From Arthrobacter sp. AQ5-05 (GTDB lineage: Bacteria; Actinomycetota; Actinomycetes; Actinomycetales; Micrococcaceae), in contig NZ_QMKQ01000004.1 of NCBI RefSeq assembly GCF_003287975.1, forward strand, positions 62,001 to 126,000: DNA of 64,000 nt, written 5' to 3'. The translations under genes were made by a program, and so were the position numbers. The notes under the pieces are model-generated. The model did no database searches, was not told the DNA's origin, and saw only the letters and a list, made by a program, of their open reading frames with translations. This document shows, piece after piece, positions 1 to 7,454 of the stretch; position 1 is the first letter of the stretch; every line of letters starts with the position of its first letter.

Positions 1-752
1 TCCATGGTGCGTTCGAACGCGCTGATGGACCCGGGCTCGACCTTCCAGCTGCGCTCGTCGGGGCGGGTGACCACCACGCCGAGCTCGCGCAGCGTCGCCA
101 CGGTCATCTCGATGTGGTCGGGGCTGGCAATGCGGCCGGCGGCTGCGGTGATTTCCAGGCCGTGCTCGGTGCGCGCCGCCACCAGCAGCAGGGCGCTGAC
201 GAACTGCGAGGAACCCGAGGCGTCGACCGTGATCCGGCCCCCGGCCAGGGACCCGGTGCCGGTGACGGTGGCAGGCAGCAGGCCCGGTTCGCCGTGCCCG
301 GCCAGCGGGACGCCGAGGTCGGACAGCGCGTTGAGCACCGGGGCCATGGGGCGCAGCCGGGCGTGCGGGTCGCCGTCGAAGGTGAAGGAACCGCGGGCCA
401 GGGCCGCCAGCGGGGGAACGAAGCGCATGACGGTCCCGGCCAGCCCGCAGTCGATGTCGACCCGACCCATGTCGGTGCCCAGGTCCATGGGGGTGATGAG
501 CAGCTCCAGGGTTCCGTCCGCCACCTGGCGGGTTTCGATGCCGGTGCCCAGGGCACGCAGGGCGCCGATCATCAGGTCGGAGTCGCGCGAGGCCAGCGCG
601 TTGGAGATGCGCGAGGGGCCGTCGGCCAGGGCGGCGAGCAGAAGATACCGGTTGGTCAACGACTTGGACGCCGGAACGATGACGGTTCCGTCAACGGGGA
701 GTTCTGGGTGCGGGGCGTCCCACGCGGTGTCCAGGGTGTCTTGGGTGCTCAA
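1..752 (-). CDS. aroA: 3-phosphoshikimate 1-carboxyvinyltransferase (EPSP synthase), 3' end cut by window edge
   Basis: EPSP synthase joins shikimate-3-phosphate and phosphoenolpyruvate in the cytoplasmic shikimate pathway to aromatic amino acids. The visible 250 residues are the N-terminal part. They include the substrate-binding motif PASKSLTNRYLLLAALADG near residue 27, the CGLAGTVMRF segment near residue 115, and the SSQFVSALLL block near residue 186. The start is a TTG at 752-750, chosen because GGAGG sits 6 bases upstream on the minus strand and the family N-terminus follows directly. The gene is divergent from sigH across a 368-base gap. The C-terminal part lies outside the window. The family assignment is secure; only the exact start is inferred. 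Confidence 0.95.
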   Translation of the reverse strand, partial: MSTQDTLDTAWDAPHPELPVDGTVIVPASKSLTNRYLLLAALADGPSRISNALASRDSDLMIGALRALGTGIETRQVADGTLELLITPMDLGTDMGRVDIDCGLAGTVMRFVPPLAALARGSFTFDGDPHARLRPMAPVLNALSDLGVPLAGHGEPGLLPATVTGTGSLAGGRITVDASGSSQFVSALLLVAARTEHGLEITAAAGRIASPDHIEMTVATLRELGVVVTRPDERSWKVEPGSISAFERTM

Positions 753-1120
753 CGGCTGCCTCCGGGTCTCGGGTGTGCCGCGGGATTTGGCCCGCGGCGG
801 GGGATGGGGATCGGGAATGGGGGTCATGGGCGGTGGCGGCGCCGTTGCCGCCGGCGGTGGATTCGCGCCTGATGCGCAAAACCACCTGCGAAGGGGGAAC
901 ACCTGGAGCCGGTGCCGCTGGGGGCCGGGCCCGTGGGCCGGCGATCGGTGTCCCCTCGTGGCCCCAATTCTAGCCGCAGGCGGGGCCCGGGCGTGGAATA
1001 GAGTCGCGGGCTTGCGTGTTACCTCCTGTATGGCGTGAACCGCGCAACGCGCAACAACCGCTGGCGCGGGCAGCTGCGCCATCGTCGAACAATGATTCCA
1101 AGGCAAGAGGCGGAGGACAT
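753..1120. other. aroA-sigH divergent intergenic region
   Basis: No gene is supported here. The right-hand part carries the SigH-type promoter at 995-1020 and the sigH leader. On the aroA side I see only the GGAGG ribosome binding site at about 759-763 on the minus strand and no convincing -35/-10 pair. Confidence 0.5.
995..1020 (+). promoter_or_regulatory. SigH/SigR-type promoter of sigH
   Basis: GGAAT at 995-999 is followed after exactly 18 bases by GTT at 1018-1020. This is the GGAAT-N18-GTT consensus known for the Streptomyces SigR and mycobacterial SigH regulons. Its place upstream of the sigma factor gene implies positive autoregulation under thiol-oxidative stress. The predicted transcript starts near 1026, giving a leader of about 95 bases before ATG 1121. 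Confidence 0.8.
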
Positions 1121-1840
1121 ATGGGAGTATTGCAGCTCGAAGCCCCGGCCCCGAGTGCGTCGCGGCTACGCGTAGACTGGGCCGTGATGACCGAGAATAT
1201 ACAGGGCACCGACACTGTACCGGTAGCCGATGAGACCGAAGCACAACGCCGCGAGCGCTTCGAGCGCGACGCACTGCAATATGTCGACCAGCTCTATTCC
1301 GCGGCCATGCGCATGGCGCGCAACCCCGCGGATGCCGAGGACCTGGTCCAGGAGGCCTACACCAAGGCGTATTCGGCCTTCCACCAGTACAAGCCCGGGA
1401 CCAACCTGAAGGCCTGGCTGTACCGGATCCTGACCAACACCTACATCAACCTCTACCGCAAGCGACAGCGCGAGCCGCTGCGCACCGGGACGGACACCGT
1501 CGAGGACTGGCAGATGGCCAAGGCCGCGGAGCACACGCCCGCAGGGCTGCGCTCGGCCGAGGTCGAGGCCCTGGACCACCTGCCGGACTCGGACGTGAAA
1601 AACGCGCTGCAGTCCATTGCCGAGGAGTTCCGGTTGGCGGTGTACTTCGTGGACGTCGAGGGCTTCCCCTACAAGGATGCCGCGGAGATCCTCGGTGTGC
1701 CGATCGGCACGGTGATGTCGCGGTTGCACCGGGGACGAAAACAATTGCGAGAATTGCTCGCCGACTATGCGCATGAGCGCGGGATCGGTGTGGCACAAAG
1801 GACCCAAGGGGCACCCACGCCCGGAGCGGAGAAGAAATAA
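1121..1840 (+). CDS. sigH: RNA polymerase sigma factor SigH (SigR type, redox responsive, ECF)
   Basis: This is an ECF sigma factor that directs transcription of thiol-stress genes and is held inactive by the zinc anti-sigma factor encoded next. Region 2 is clear ([13 protein letters not shown], then [19 protein letters not shown]) and region 4 carries the helix-turn-helix [25 protein letters not shown] 1121 is preceded by GGAGG at 1112-1116 and gives 239 residues. A second in-frame start, GTG 1184 / ATG 1187 (product beginning MTENIQ), lies just after a separate TAGACT -10 element and would give about 217 residues. Both forms may be made, as for SigR and its unstable longer form in Streptomyces coelicolor. 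The stop codon overlaps rsrA by one base, so the two are translationally coupled. Confidence 0.95.
   Translation: MGVLQLEAPAPSASRLRVDWAVMTENIQGTDTVPVADETEAQRRERFERDALQYVDQLYSAAMRMARNPADAEDLVQEAYTKAYSAFHQYKPGTNLKAWLYRILTNTYINLYRKRQREPLRTGTDTVEDWQMAKAAEHTPAGLRSAEVEALDHLPDSDVKNALQSIAEEFRLAVYFVDVEGFPYKDAAEILGVPIGTVMSRLHRGRKQLRELLADYAHERGIGVAQRTQGAPTPGAEKK
1173..1178 (+). promoter_or_regulatory. -10 element for a short, leaderless sigH transcript
   Basis: TAGACT at 1173-1178 lies inside the long sigH reading frame, 5 bases before GTG 1184 and 8 bases before ATG 1187. This is the spacing seen at the leaderless genes elsewhere in the window. No good -35 is visible. It would give a SigH form shorter by 21-22 residues, independent of the SigH-type promoter. 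Confidence 0.55.
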
Positions 1841-2106
1841 TGGGGGACTGCCAGTCATTGGGAGACTGCGACGACAAACGGATCGTGCGTCTGTACGAGT
1901 ACCTTGACGGAGCATTGTCGCTGCAGGACCTCTCGGAGGTCAAGGCCCACTTGGAGCACTGTGCCGAGTGCACCGAGGAATACGACCTGGAGTGCATCAT
2001 CCGCTCCGTCGTGCGACGCAGCTGCCAGGAGATCGCGCCGGACACGCTGAAGTCGAAGATCATCACCCGCATTTCCGAGATCCGCGTCGAATCGGGCCAC
2101 GCCTAG
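1840..2106 (+). CDS. rsrA: Zinc-binding anti-sigma factor (RsrA/RshA type)
   Basis: This 88-residue ZAS-family protein binds SigH and releases it when its thiols are oxidised. The metal motif H-x3-C-x2-C is at residues 37-44 (HLEHCAEC), the family's usual position, with further cysteines at 4 and 10 available for the zinc site and the redox disulfide. The ATG overlaps the TAA of sigH by one base, the arrangement expected when the two proteins must be made together. A terminator follows at 2149-2203. The role comes from the family and the neighbour; the motif is directly visible. Confidence 0.95.
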   Translation: MGDCQSLGDCDDKRIVRLYEYLDGALSLQDLSEVKAHLEHCAECTEEYDLECIIRSVVRRSCQEIAPDTLKSKIITRISEIRVESGHA

Positions 2107-2148
2107 ACACGTCGGCGACATCAATCCACGCCCGCCACCAGGCACGCA

Positions 2149-2203
2149 AGAGGGCCGGAGTCCGTTTCATCGTCAGCTGACGATCAACGGGCTCCGGCCC
2201 TCT
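2149..2203. terminator. Bidirectional terminator hairpin between rsrA and bL37
   Basis: The 12-base arms AGAGGGCCGGAG (2149-2160) and CTCCGGCCCTCT (2192-2203) are perfectly complementary. A 14-base palindrome, TCGTCAGCTGACGA (2170-2183), lies in the loop. It is placed between convergent genes. Confidence 0.8.
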
Positions 2204-2262
2204 GGTCTTCCGGGTGAGGCGTTCCTGCGGTCTGTGCCCGCCGGAACACCGCCGCGTCCGGG

Positions 2263-2337
2263 CTAGGTGTTGGGGCGCTTGCCGTGGTTGGCTCCGCCGC
2301 GCTTGCGATCCTTACGCTTACGTGAACGTTTGCTCAT
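2263..2337 (-). CDS. Small basic ribosomal protein, bL37 type (24 aa)
   Basis: This is a 24-codon gene. The peptide starts MSKRSRKRKDRKRGGANHG and ends KRPNT. It is extremely basic and matches the pattern of the actinobacterial 24-residue large-subunit protein bL37, first seen in mycobacterial ribosome structures, especially the C-terminal ANHGKRPN block. ATG at 2337 has AAGGAG about 7 bases upstream. It lies beside sigH/rsrA, away from ribosomal protein operons. The family name is from memory of that motif; the open frame, ribosome binding site and composition are directly visible. The gene is small enough to be missed by routine annotation. Confidence 0.8.
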   Translation of the reverse strand: MSKRSRKRKDRKRGGANHGKRPNT

Positions 2338-2441
2338 GTGAGGACTCCTTTGCAATTCCTGGTCCCAAGTTGGACTTTCCCCAGTCTGTCATAAACACAC
2401 GGCCGGGCCCAAGAATACAAGTACGCCGCGAGAAAAACGTG

Positions 2442-3047
2442 TCAGCCGGCCCCGGGCTCGGGCAGCCCCAGCCACGAGTACCAGCCGCGGTGCAGCACCA
2501 GCCAGGCCATCAGCCCGTAGCCGGCCTGCCCGGGCAGCCCGCCGTTGACCGAGAGGTCGTTGCGCCACTGGGCGTGGTTCTGCAGCGGGGTGAAGGTGTC
2601 CACGTAGTGGTGCTTGCGGCGCGTGGCCACATCCGCGTAGACGTGGGAGAGCTCGGCCAGGCGCGCATTGCGTTCCGGGTCAAGCCCGGGGGCCGGGCCC
2701 ACGACCAGGGCCTTGATGCTCATCTGCGAGGCGGAGTCCAGGATGTTGGCCAGGTTCAGCCGGGAGCGGGCGGTGGACAGGCCCAGGTCCAGGTCGCGGT
2801 CCGAAAGCGCGATGACCAGGCGGTTGTCGACGTTCTCGCCGAAGCGGCGGGAAGCCTCGTCGAACCAGCGGGTGCTCAGGGCCTCGGTGCCTTCCCCGGG
2901 TGCGGCCAGCGTGTAGCTTTCGATGCGGACCTCGGTGTTGGAGGTGCGTGCCAACACCCGTCCGTACCAGCCCAGTGCCCGCGGATCCCCGTGACCGGCC
3001 AGGAGCTCGTCGCCGATGGCGGTAAGTCGAATAGTGCGGTATTCCAC
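2442..3047 (-). CDS. GDSL/SGNH-like protein lacking the catalytic triad
   Basis: This is a 201-residue protein with the layout of a GDSL (SGNH) esterase but altered active-site blocks. Block I reads AIGDELLAGHGDPRALGW, with glutamate where the nucleophilic serine of GDS should be. The C-terminal block reads VNGGLPGQAGYG, with asparagine and leucine where the usual Asp and His (DGxHP) stand. Hydrolysis by the normal mechanism is therefore unlikely. A binding or structural role is possible, but this is inference. The start is GTG 3047 with a GAAAGG-like site upstream. A plausible -10 (TAATGT) lies near 3078 on the minus strand, so the gene probably has its own promoter after the kgd terminator. 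Confidence 0.8.
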   Translation of the reverse strand: MEYRTIRLTAIGDELLAGHGDPRALGWYGRVLARTSNTEVRIESYTLAAPGEGTEALSTRWFDEASRRFGENVDNRLVIALSDRDLDLGLSTARSRLNLANILDSASQMSIKALVVGPAPGLDPERNARLAELSHVYADVATRRKHHYVDTFTPLQNHAQWRNDLSVNGGLPGQAGYGLMAWLVLHRGWYSWLGLPEPGAG

Positions 3048-3100
3048 GAAAGACCTTTCTCAGGGCGCGTACGCACCAACATTAGCAGTCGGTTAAGCGA

Positions 3101-3137
3101 CCTCGGGGCGGGACACCGTCGATGTCCCGCCCCGAGG
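3101..3137 (-). terminator. Terminator downstream of kgd
   Basis: A perfect 14-base stem, CCTCGGGGCGGGAC (3101-3114) with GTCCCGCCCCGAGG (3124-3137), has a 9-base loop. It lies 54 bases past the kgd stop and separates it from the GDSL-like gene. Confidence 0.85.
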
Positions 3138-3190
3138 GCAATTTCCGCGGTCACATCACCTCGTGGGTGCGGACCGCCCGGCATCGGACC

Positions 3191-6100
3191 CTAGCGGGTG
3201 AACGCCTCGGTGATCAGGCGCGCCTGCTGGTCCTCGTGGCGCTTGTGCGTGCCGGTGGAGGTCGCCGCCGATGCCTTGCGCGAGACCAGGCGCACGGCCT
3301 TGCCCAGCTCGGCCGGCAGGTTCAGGCCGACGAACGGCCACGGACCCTGGTTGGCGGGCTCGTCCTGTGCCCAGACGAGCTCGGCGTTCGGGTACTTGGC
3401 CGCCTCGGCCGCGATCGCCTCGGCGGGCAGCGGGTAGAGCTGCTCGACGCGCACGATTGCGGTCTTGGTGTCGTTGGCCTTGGTGCGGGCCGTTTCCAGA
3501 TCGTAGTACAGGCGCCCGGAAACCAGCAGCACGCGATCGACGTCGGCCGGGTTCAGGTTGGCCGTGTCGGGGATGACCTCCTGGAAGGTGCCCGTGGTGA
3601 AGTCCTCCACCGACGAGGCCGCTGCCTTCAGGCGCAGCAGCTGCTTCGGGGTGAAAATCACCAAGGGCTTGCGCGGACGGGCGTAGGCCTGGCGGCGCAG
3701 CAGGTGGAAGTGGTTGGCGCCGGTGGACGGCTGGGCCACGACCATGTTGTTCTCCGCGCACATCTGCAAGAAGCGCTCGATGCGGGCCGAGGAGTGGTCC
3801 GGGCCCTGTCCCTCGTAGCCGTGCGGAAGCATCATGACCAGCGAGGAGCGCTGGCCCCACTTCTGCTCGGCGGAGGAGATGAACTCGTCGATGACGGTCT
3901 GGGCGCCGTTGACGAAGTCGCCGAACTGGGCCTCCCAGAGCACCAGGGCGTCAGGGCGCTCGACCGAGTAACCGTATTCGAAGCCCAGGGCCGCGTATTC
4001 GCTCAACAGCGAGTCGTAGATCCACAGCTTCGCCTGGTCTTCGGCCAGGTTCAGCAGCGGGTACCACTCGTCTCCGTTGAGGCGGTCGTGGAAGACCGCG
4101 TGGCGCTGCACGAAGGTGCCGCGTCGCGAGTCCTGGCCCGCCAGGCGGACCGGCACGCCTTCCATGGACAGGGTGCCGAAGGCGGCGATTTCCGCCATGC
4201 CCCAGTCGATCCCGCCCTCGCGGCTCATCTTCTCGCGGCGCTCCAGGAGCACCTTGAGTTTCGGGTGGACGGTGAAGTCCTCCGGGATGGCCAGGTGGGC
4301 GGCGCCGATGTGCGCCAGGGTCTCGGCGGTGATGGCCGTGGCCTTGGCGTCGATCGAGGCTGCCTCGTCCTCGCGCTGGGCCGCGGGCAGCTCCAGATCG
4401 TGGATGGCCGAGGTGCCCGGGGTGATCACCGGGATCGGGGAGGTCTGCGCCGCGTGGGTCTCGGCGAAGACGCGCTCCAACCGCTGCTGGTAGTCGCGCA
4501 ACGCCTGGTCGGCCTCGTCCTGCGTGATGTCGCCGCGGCCGACGAGGGCCTCGGTGTACAGCTTGCGGGTCGAGCGCTTGGCCTCGATGAGGTTGTACAT
4601 CATCGGCTGGGTCATCGACGGGTCGTCGCCCTCGTTGTGGCCACGGCGGCGGTAGCACACCATGTCGATGACGACGTCCTTGTTGAAGCGCTGGCGGTAG
4701 GCGAAGGCCAGCTGGGCCACGTGGACCACGGACTCCGGCTCGTCGCCGTTGACGTGGAACACCGGTGCCTGGACCTGCTTGGCCACGTCCGTGGCGTACA
4801 CGCTGGAGCGCGAGTCGGTCGGGGCGGTGGTGAAGCCGACCTGGTTGTTCACGATCACGTGGATCGTGCCGCCGGTCTTGTAGCCCTCGAGCTGGGAGAG
4901 CGTCAGGGTCTCGCCGACCACGCCCTGGCCCGCGAATGCTGCATCGCCGTGCACGAGGATCGGCAGGACGTTGAAGTCCTTGGATCCGGCGCGGTCCTGC
5001 TTGGCGCGCACGATGCCCTCGAGGACCGGGTTCACGGCTTCGAGGTGCGAGGGGTTGGCTGCCAGGTAGACCTTGGTCTGGTTGCCCTGGTCCGAGGTGA
5101 AGGAACCCTCGGTGCCCAGGTGGTACTTCACGTCGCCCGAGCCCTGGACCGAGCCCGGGGTCGCGGTGCCCTCGAATTCGCGGAAGACCTGTGCGTAGGT
5201 CTTGCCGGCGATGTTGGTCAGCACGTTCAGGCGGCCGCGGTGGGCCATGCCGATGGCGACCTCTTCCATGCCGGCGTCGGCGGCGTCGGACAGGATGCCG
5301 TCAAGCAGCGGAATCAGGGATTCGCCGCCCTCCAGGGAGAAGCGCTTCTGGCCGACGAACTTGGTCTGCAGGAAGGTCTCGAAGGCCTCCGCGGAGTTCA
5401 GCTTGGCCAGGATGCGCAGCTGCTCTTCGCGGGTCGGCTTGGTGTACGGGTGCTCCAGTTCGTCCTGGAACCACTTGCGTTCCACCGGATCCTGGATGTG
5501 CATGTACTCGATGCCGATGGTGCGGCAGTAGGCGTCGCGCAGCACCCCGAGGATGTCGCGCAGCAACAGGCGGTCGGCCCCGCCGAAGCCGCCGGTGACC
5601 CATTCGCGGTCCAGGTCCCACAACGTCAGGCCGTAGGTCTGGATGTCCAGGTCCGGGTGGCGGCGCTGGACGTACTCGAGCGGGTTGGTGTCGGCCATCA
5701 GGTGGCCGCGCACGCGGTAGGAGTGGATCAGCTGCTGGATGCGGGCGATCTTGTTGACCTGCAGCTCGACGTCGACCTGGTTGTCGACCGCCCAGCGGAC
5801 CGGCTCGTAGGGGATGCGCAGCGCTTCGAAGATCTCGTCGTAGAAGCCCTGCTCGCCCAGCAGCAGCGACTCGACGAGCTTGAGGAACTCGCCGGAGCCG
5901 GCGCCCTGGATGACGCGGTGGTCGTAGGTCGAGGTCAGCGTGATGACCTTGCCCACGCCCTGCAGGGCAACGGTCGACTCGGCGGCGCCGCGGAAGGCGG
6001 CCGGGTACTCGAGGGCGCCGACGCCCACGATGGTGGCCTGGCCCTTGGACAGGCGCGGCACCGAGTGCACGGTGCCGATGCCGCCGGGGTTGGTCAGCGA

Positions 6101-6976
6101 GACCGTGGTGCCGGCGTAGTCGTCGGCGGTGAGCTTGTTGGCGCGGGCGCGCTTGATCAGGCCTTCGTAGGTCTCCCAGAATTCGGAGAAGGACAGGGTT
6201 TCCGCTGCCTTGATGTTGGGAACCGCAAGCATGCGCGAGCCGTCGGGCTTGGGCATGTCGATGGCGATGCCGAAGTTCACGTGGGCCGGCTGGATCGCCA
6301 TCGGCTTGCCGTCGATCTCGGCGTAGGTGACGTTCTGCGAGGGGAAGAGCTTCAGGGCACGGATCACGGCGAAGCCGATGATGTGCGTGAAGGAGATCTT
6401 TCCGCCACGGGCGCGCTTGAGGTGGTTGTTGATGACCACGCGGTTGTCGATCAGGGCCTTGGCCGGGACCGCACGCACCGTGGTGGCCGTCGGAACGGTC
6501 AGCGACTGCTCCATGTTGGTGGCGATGGCCTTGGCCGGGCCGCGCAGTTGGGTGCGCTTTTCCTCGCCCGATGCCGAGCTGCCGGTGCCCTTGGGCAGCT
6601 GCGCCGGGATCGGCTGGGACTTGGTGGCCGGTGCCGGGTCGGCCGGGACGCGCGGTGCGGCTGCAGCGGCGGAACCTGCGGTGGAGGATTCCGCGGAGGC
6701 GCTGGGGGTGGTCCCGGTGACGTCAACGACGCGGGCCTGTGTTGCGGCGCGCGGTGCGGCAGGAGGGGCAGCCGGTGCCGGGGCCGGGGTTGCCGCGACC
6801 GGAACCTCCGCTGCCGGGGGTGCGGCGGCCTGGTCCGAATTGAGGGACGCGAAGATGTCCCACCATTTCTTGTCTACCGAGTTCTTGTCCTTGAGGAACT
6901 GTTGGTACAGCTCATCGACTAGCCATTCGTTCCCGCCGAACTCTTCGGTGAGTCGGTGGTGCGATTGATCTGGCAC
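3191..6976 (-). CDS. kgd: Multifunctional 2-oxoglutarate dehydrogenase E1/E2 component (Kgd/OdhA)
   Basis: This 1261-residue fusion is typical of Actinobacteria. A short N-terminal E1 helix region (about 1-45) is followed by an Ala/Pro linker (55-120), an E2 succinyltransferase catalytic domain (about 130-370, ending in the active-site TYDHRVIQGAGSGEFL), and a thiamine-diphosphate E1 dehydrogenase (about 400-1261, with VHGDAAFAGQGVV and the IAMAHRGRLN block). There is no lipoyl domain, so lipoate is supplied in trans by another E2. It converts 2-oxoglutarate to succinyl-CoA in the TCA cycle; the family is inhibited by the FHA protein GarA/OdhI. The start is GTG 6976. It is monocistronic, with a strong terminator. 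The length fits the family (about 1230 in mycobacteria). Confidence 0.97.
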   Translation of the reverse strand: MPDQSHHRLTEEFGGNEWLVDELYQQFLKDKNSVDKKWWDIFASLNSDQAAAPPAAEVPVAATPAPAPAAPPAAPRAATQARVVDVTGTTPSASAESSTAGSAAAAAPRVPADPAPATKSQPIPAQLPKGTGSSASGEEKRTQLRGPAKAIATNMEQSLTVPTATTVRAVPAKALIDNRVVINNHLKRARGGKISFTHIIGFAVIRALKLFPSQNVTYAEIDGKPMAIQPAHVNFGIAIDMPKPDGSRMLAVPNIKAAETLSFSEFWETYEGLIKRARANKLTADDYAGTTVSLTNPGGIGTVHSVPRLSKGQATIVGVGALEYPAAFRGAAESTVALQGVGKVITLTSTYDHRVIQGAGSGEFLKLVESLLLGEQGFYDEIFEALRIPYEPVRWAVDNQVDVELQVNKIARIQQLIHSYRVRGHLMADTNPLEYVQRRHPDLDIQTYGLTLWDLDREWVTGGFGGADRLLLRDILGVLRDAYCRTIGIEYMHIQDPVERKWFQDELEHPYTKPTREEQLRILAKLNSAEAFETFLQTKFVGQKRFSLEGGESLIPLLDGILSDAADAGMEEVAIGMAHRGRLNVLTNIAGKTYAQVFREFEGTATPGSVQGSGDVKYHLGTEGSFTSDQGNQTKVYLAANPSHLEAVNPVLEGIVRAKQDRAGSKDFNVLPILVHGDAAFAGQGVVGETLTLSQLEGYKTGGTIHVIVNNQVGFTTAPTDSRSSVYATDVAKQVQAPVFHVNGDEPESVVHVAQLAFAYRQRFNKDVVIDMVCYRRRGHNEGDDPSMTQPMMYNLIEAKRSTRKLYTEALVGRGDITQDEADQALRDYQQRLERVFAETHAAQTSPIPVITPGTSAIHDLELPAAQREDEAASIDAKATAITAETLAHIGAAHLAIPEDFTVHPKLKVLLERREKMSREGGIDWGMAEIAAFGTLSMEGVPVRLAGQDSRRGTFVQRHAVFHDRLNGDEWYPLLNLAEDQAKLWIYDSLLSEYAALGFEYGYSVERPDALVLWEAQFGDFVNGAQTVIDEFISSAEQKWGQRSSLVMMLPHGYEGQGPDHSSARIERFLQMCAENNMVVAQPSTGANHFHLLRRQAYARPRKPLVIFTPKQLLRLKAAASSVEDFTTGTFQEVIPDTANLNPADVDRVLLVSGRLYYDLETARTKANDTKTAIVRVEQLYPLPAEAIAAEAAKYPNAELVWAQDEPANQGPWPFVGLNLPAELGKAVRLVSRKASAATSTGTHKRHEDQQARLITEAFTR

Positions 6977-7454
6977 GGTATTACGCCTCTTCTCCCTGTA
7001 TTTCCGTTTGTCTAAGCGCCTTCGAGCGGAAACCCGTCACGAGGGCATAGTTCTAGACCTGCTAAGTAGTCTAGTGACAAATCTCCGCCGGATGGGAACC
7101 AATGAGCCGGTTATCACATGCGTGGCGCGTCGAGCGGCGATTCAAGCGACCGGCCTCACACCCTGCGCCGCCGGTGCATTATTCGGGTCGCGGGGGGACC
7201 GCTTGCGGCGGTGCCCGGCCCGGGGCGCGGAGCATGTCCTCAAGTCGCGGTTCAGATACACTGGCATTGTTATGGACAGCCACTCTCTGTGCCGGCCAGT
7301 CGTGAAATCACGCGGTGCCGGCCACACATGTCATTGCTCGCCCAGTTCGGTCTCCCCATCGGAGCCTTCTTGTTGCCGGCGCACACACCCTAGATTTCCG
7401 GGCCTCGGCTTTTCCGCCACCCGAGTCCCCGCCGCCGGGGCGGTGAAACACTAG
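6977..7454. other. kgd-CNNM divergent intergenic region with an inverted repeat
   Basis: No gene is supported in these 478 bases. CTAGAC (7053-7058) and GTCTAG (7069-7074) form 6-base arms 10 bases apart, about 80-100 bases upstream of the kgd start, where a promoter would lie. On the minus strand the repeat contains TAGACT, a possible -10. TACACT at 7257-7262 is a weak candidate -10 for the rightward gene, which would then have a leader of about 185 bases. Confidence 0.4.

Noticed and set aside
3122-6922. A 1266-codon open frame on the plus strand opposite kgd
   Set aside because: It is antisense to a textbook kgd gene, has His/Val/Gly/Arg-rich composition typical of reversed GC-rich codons, and contains no known motif.
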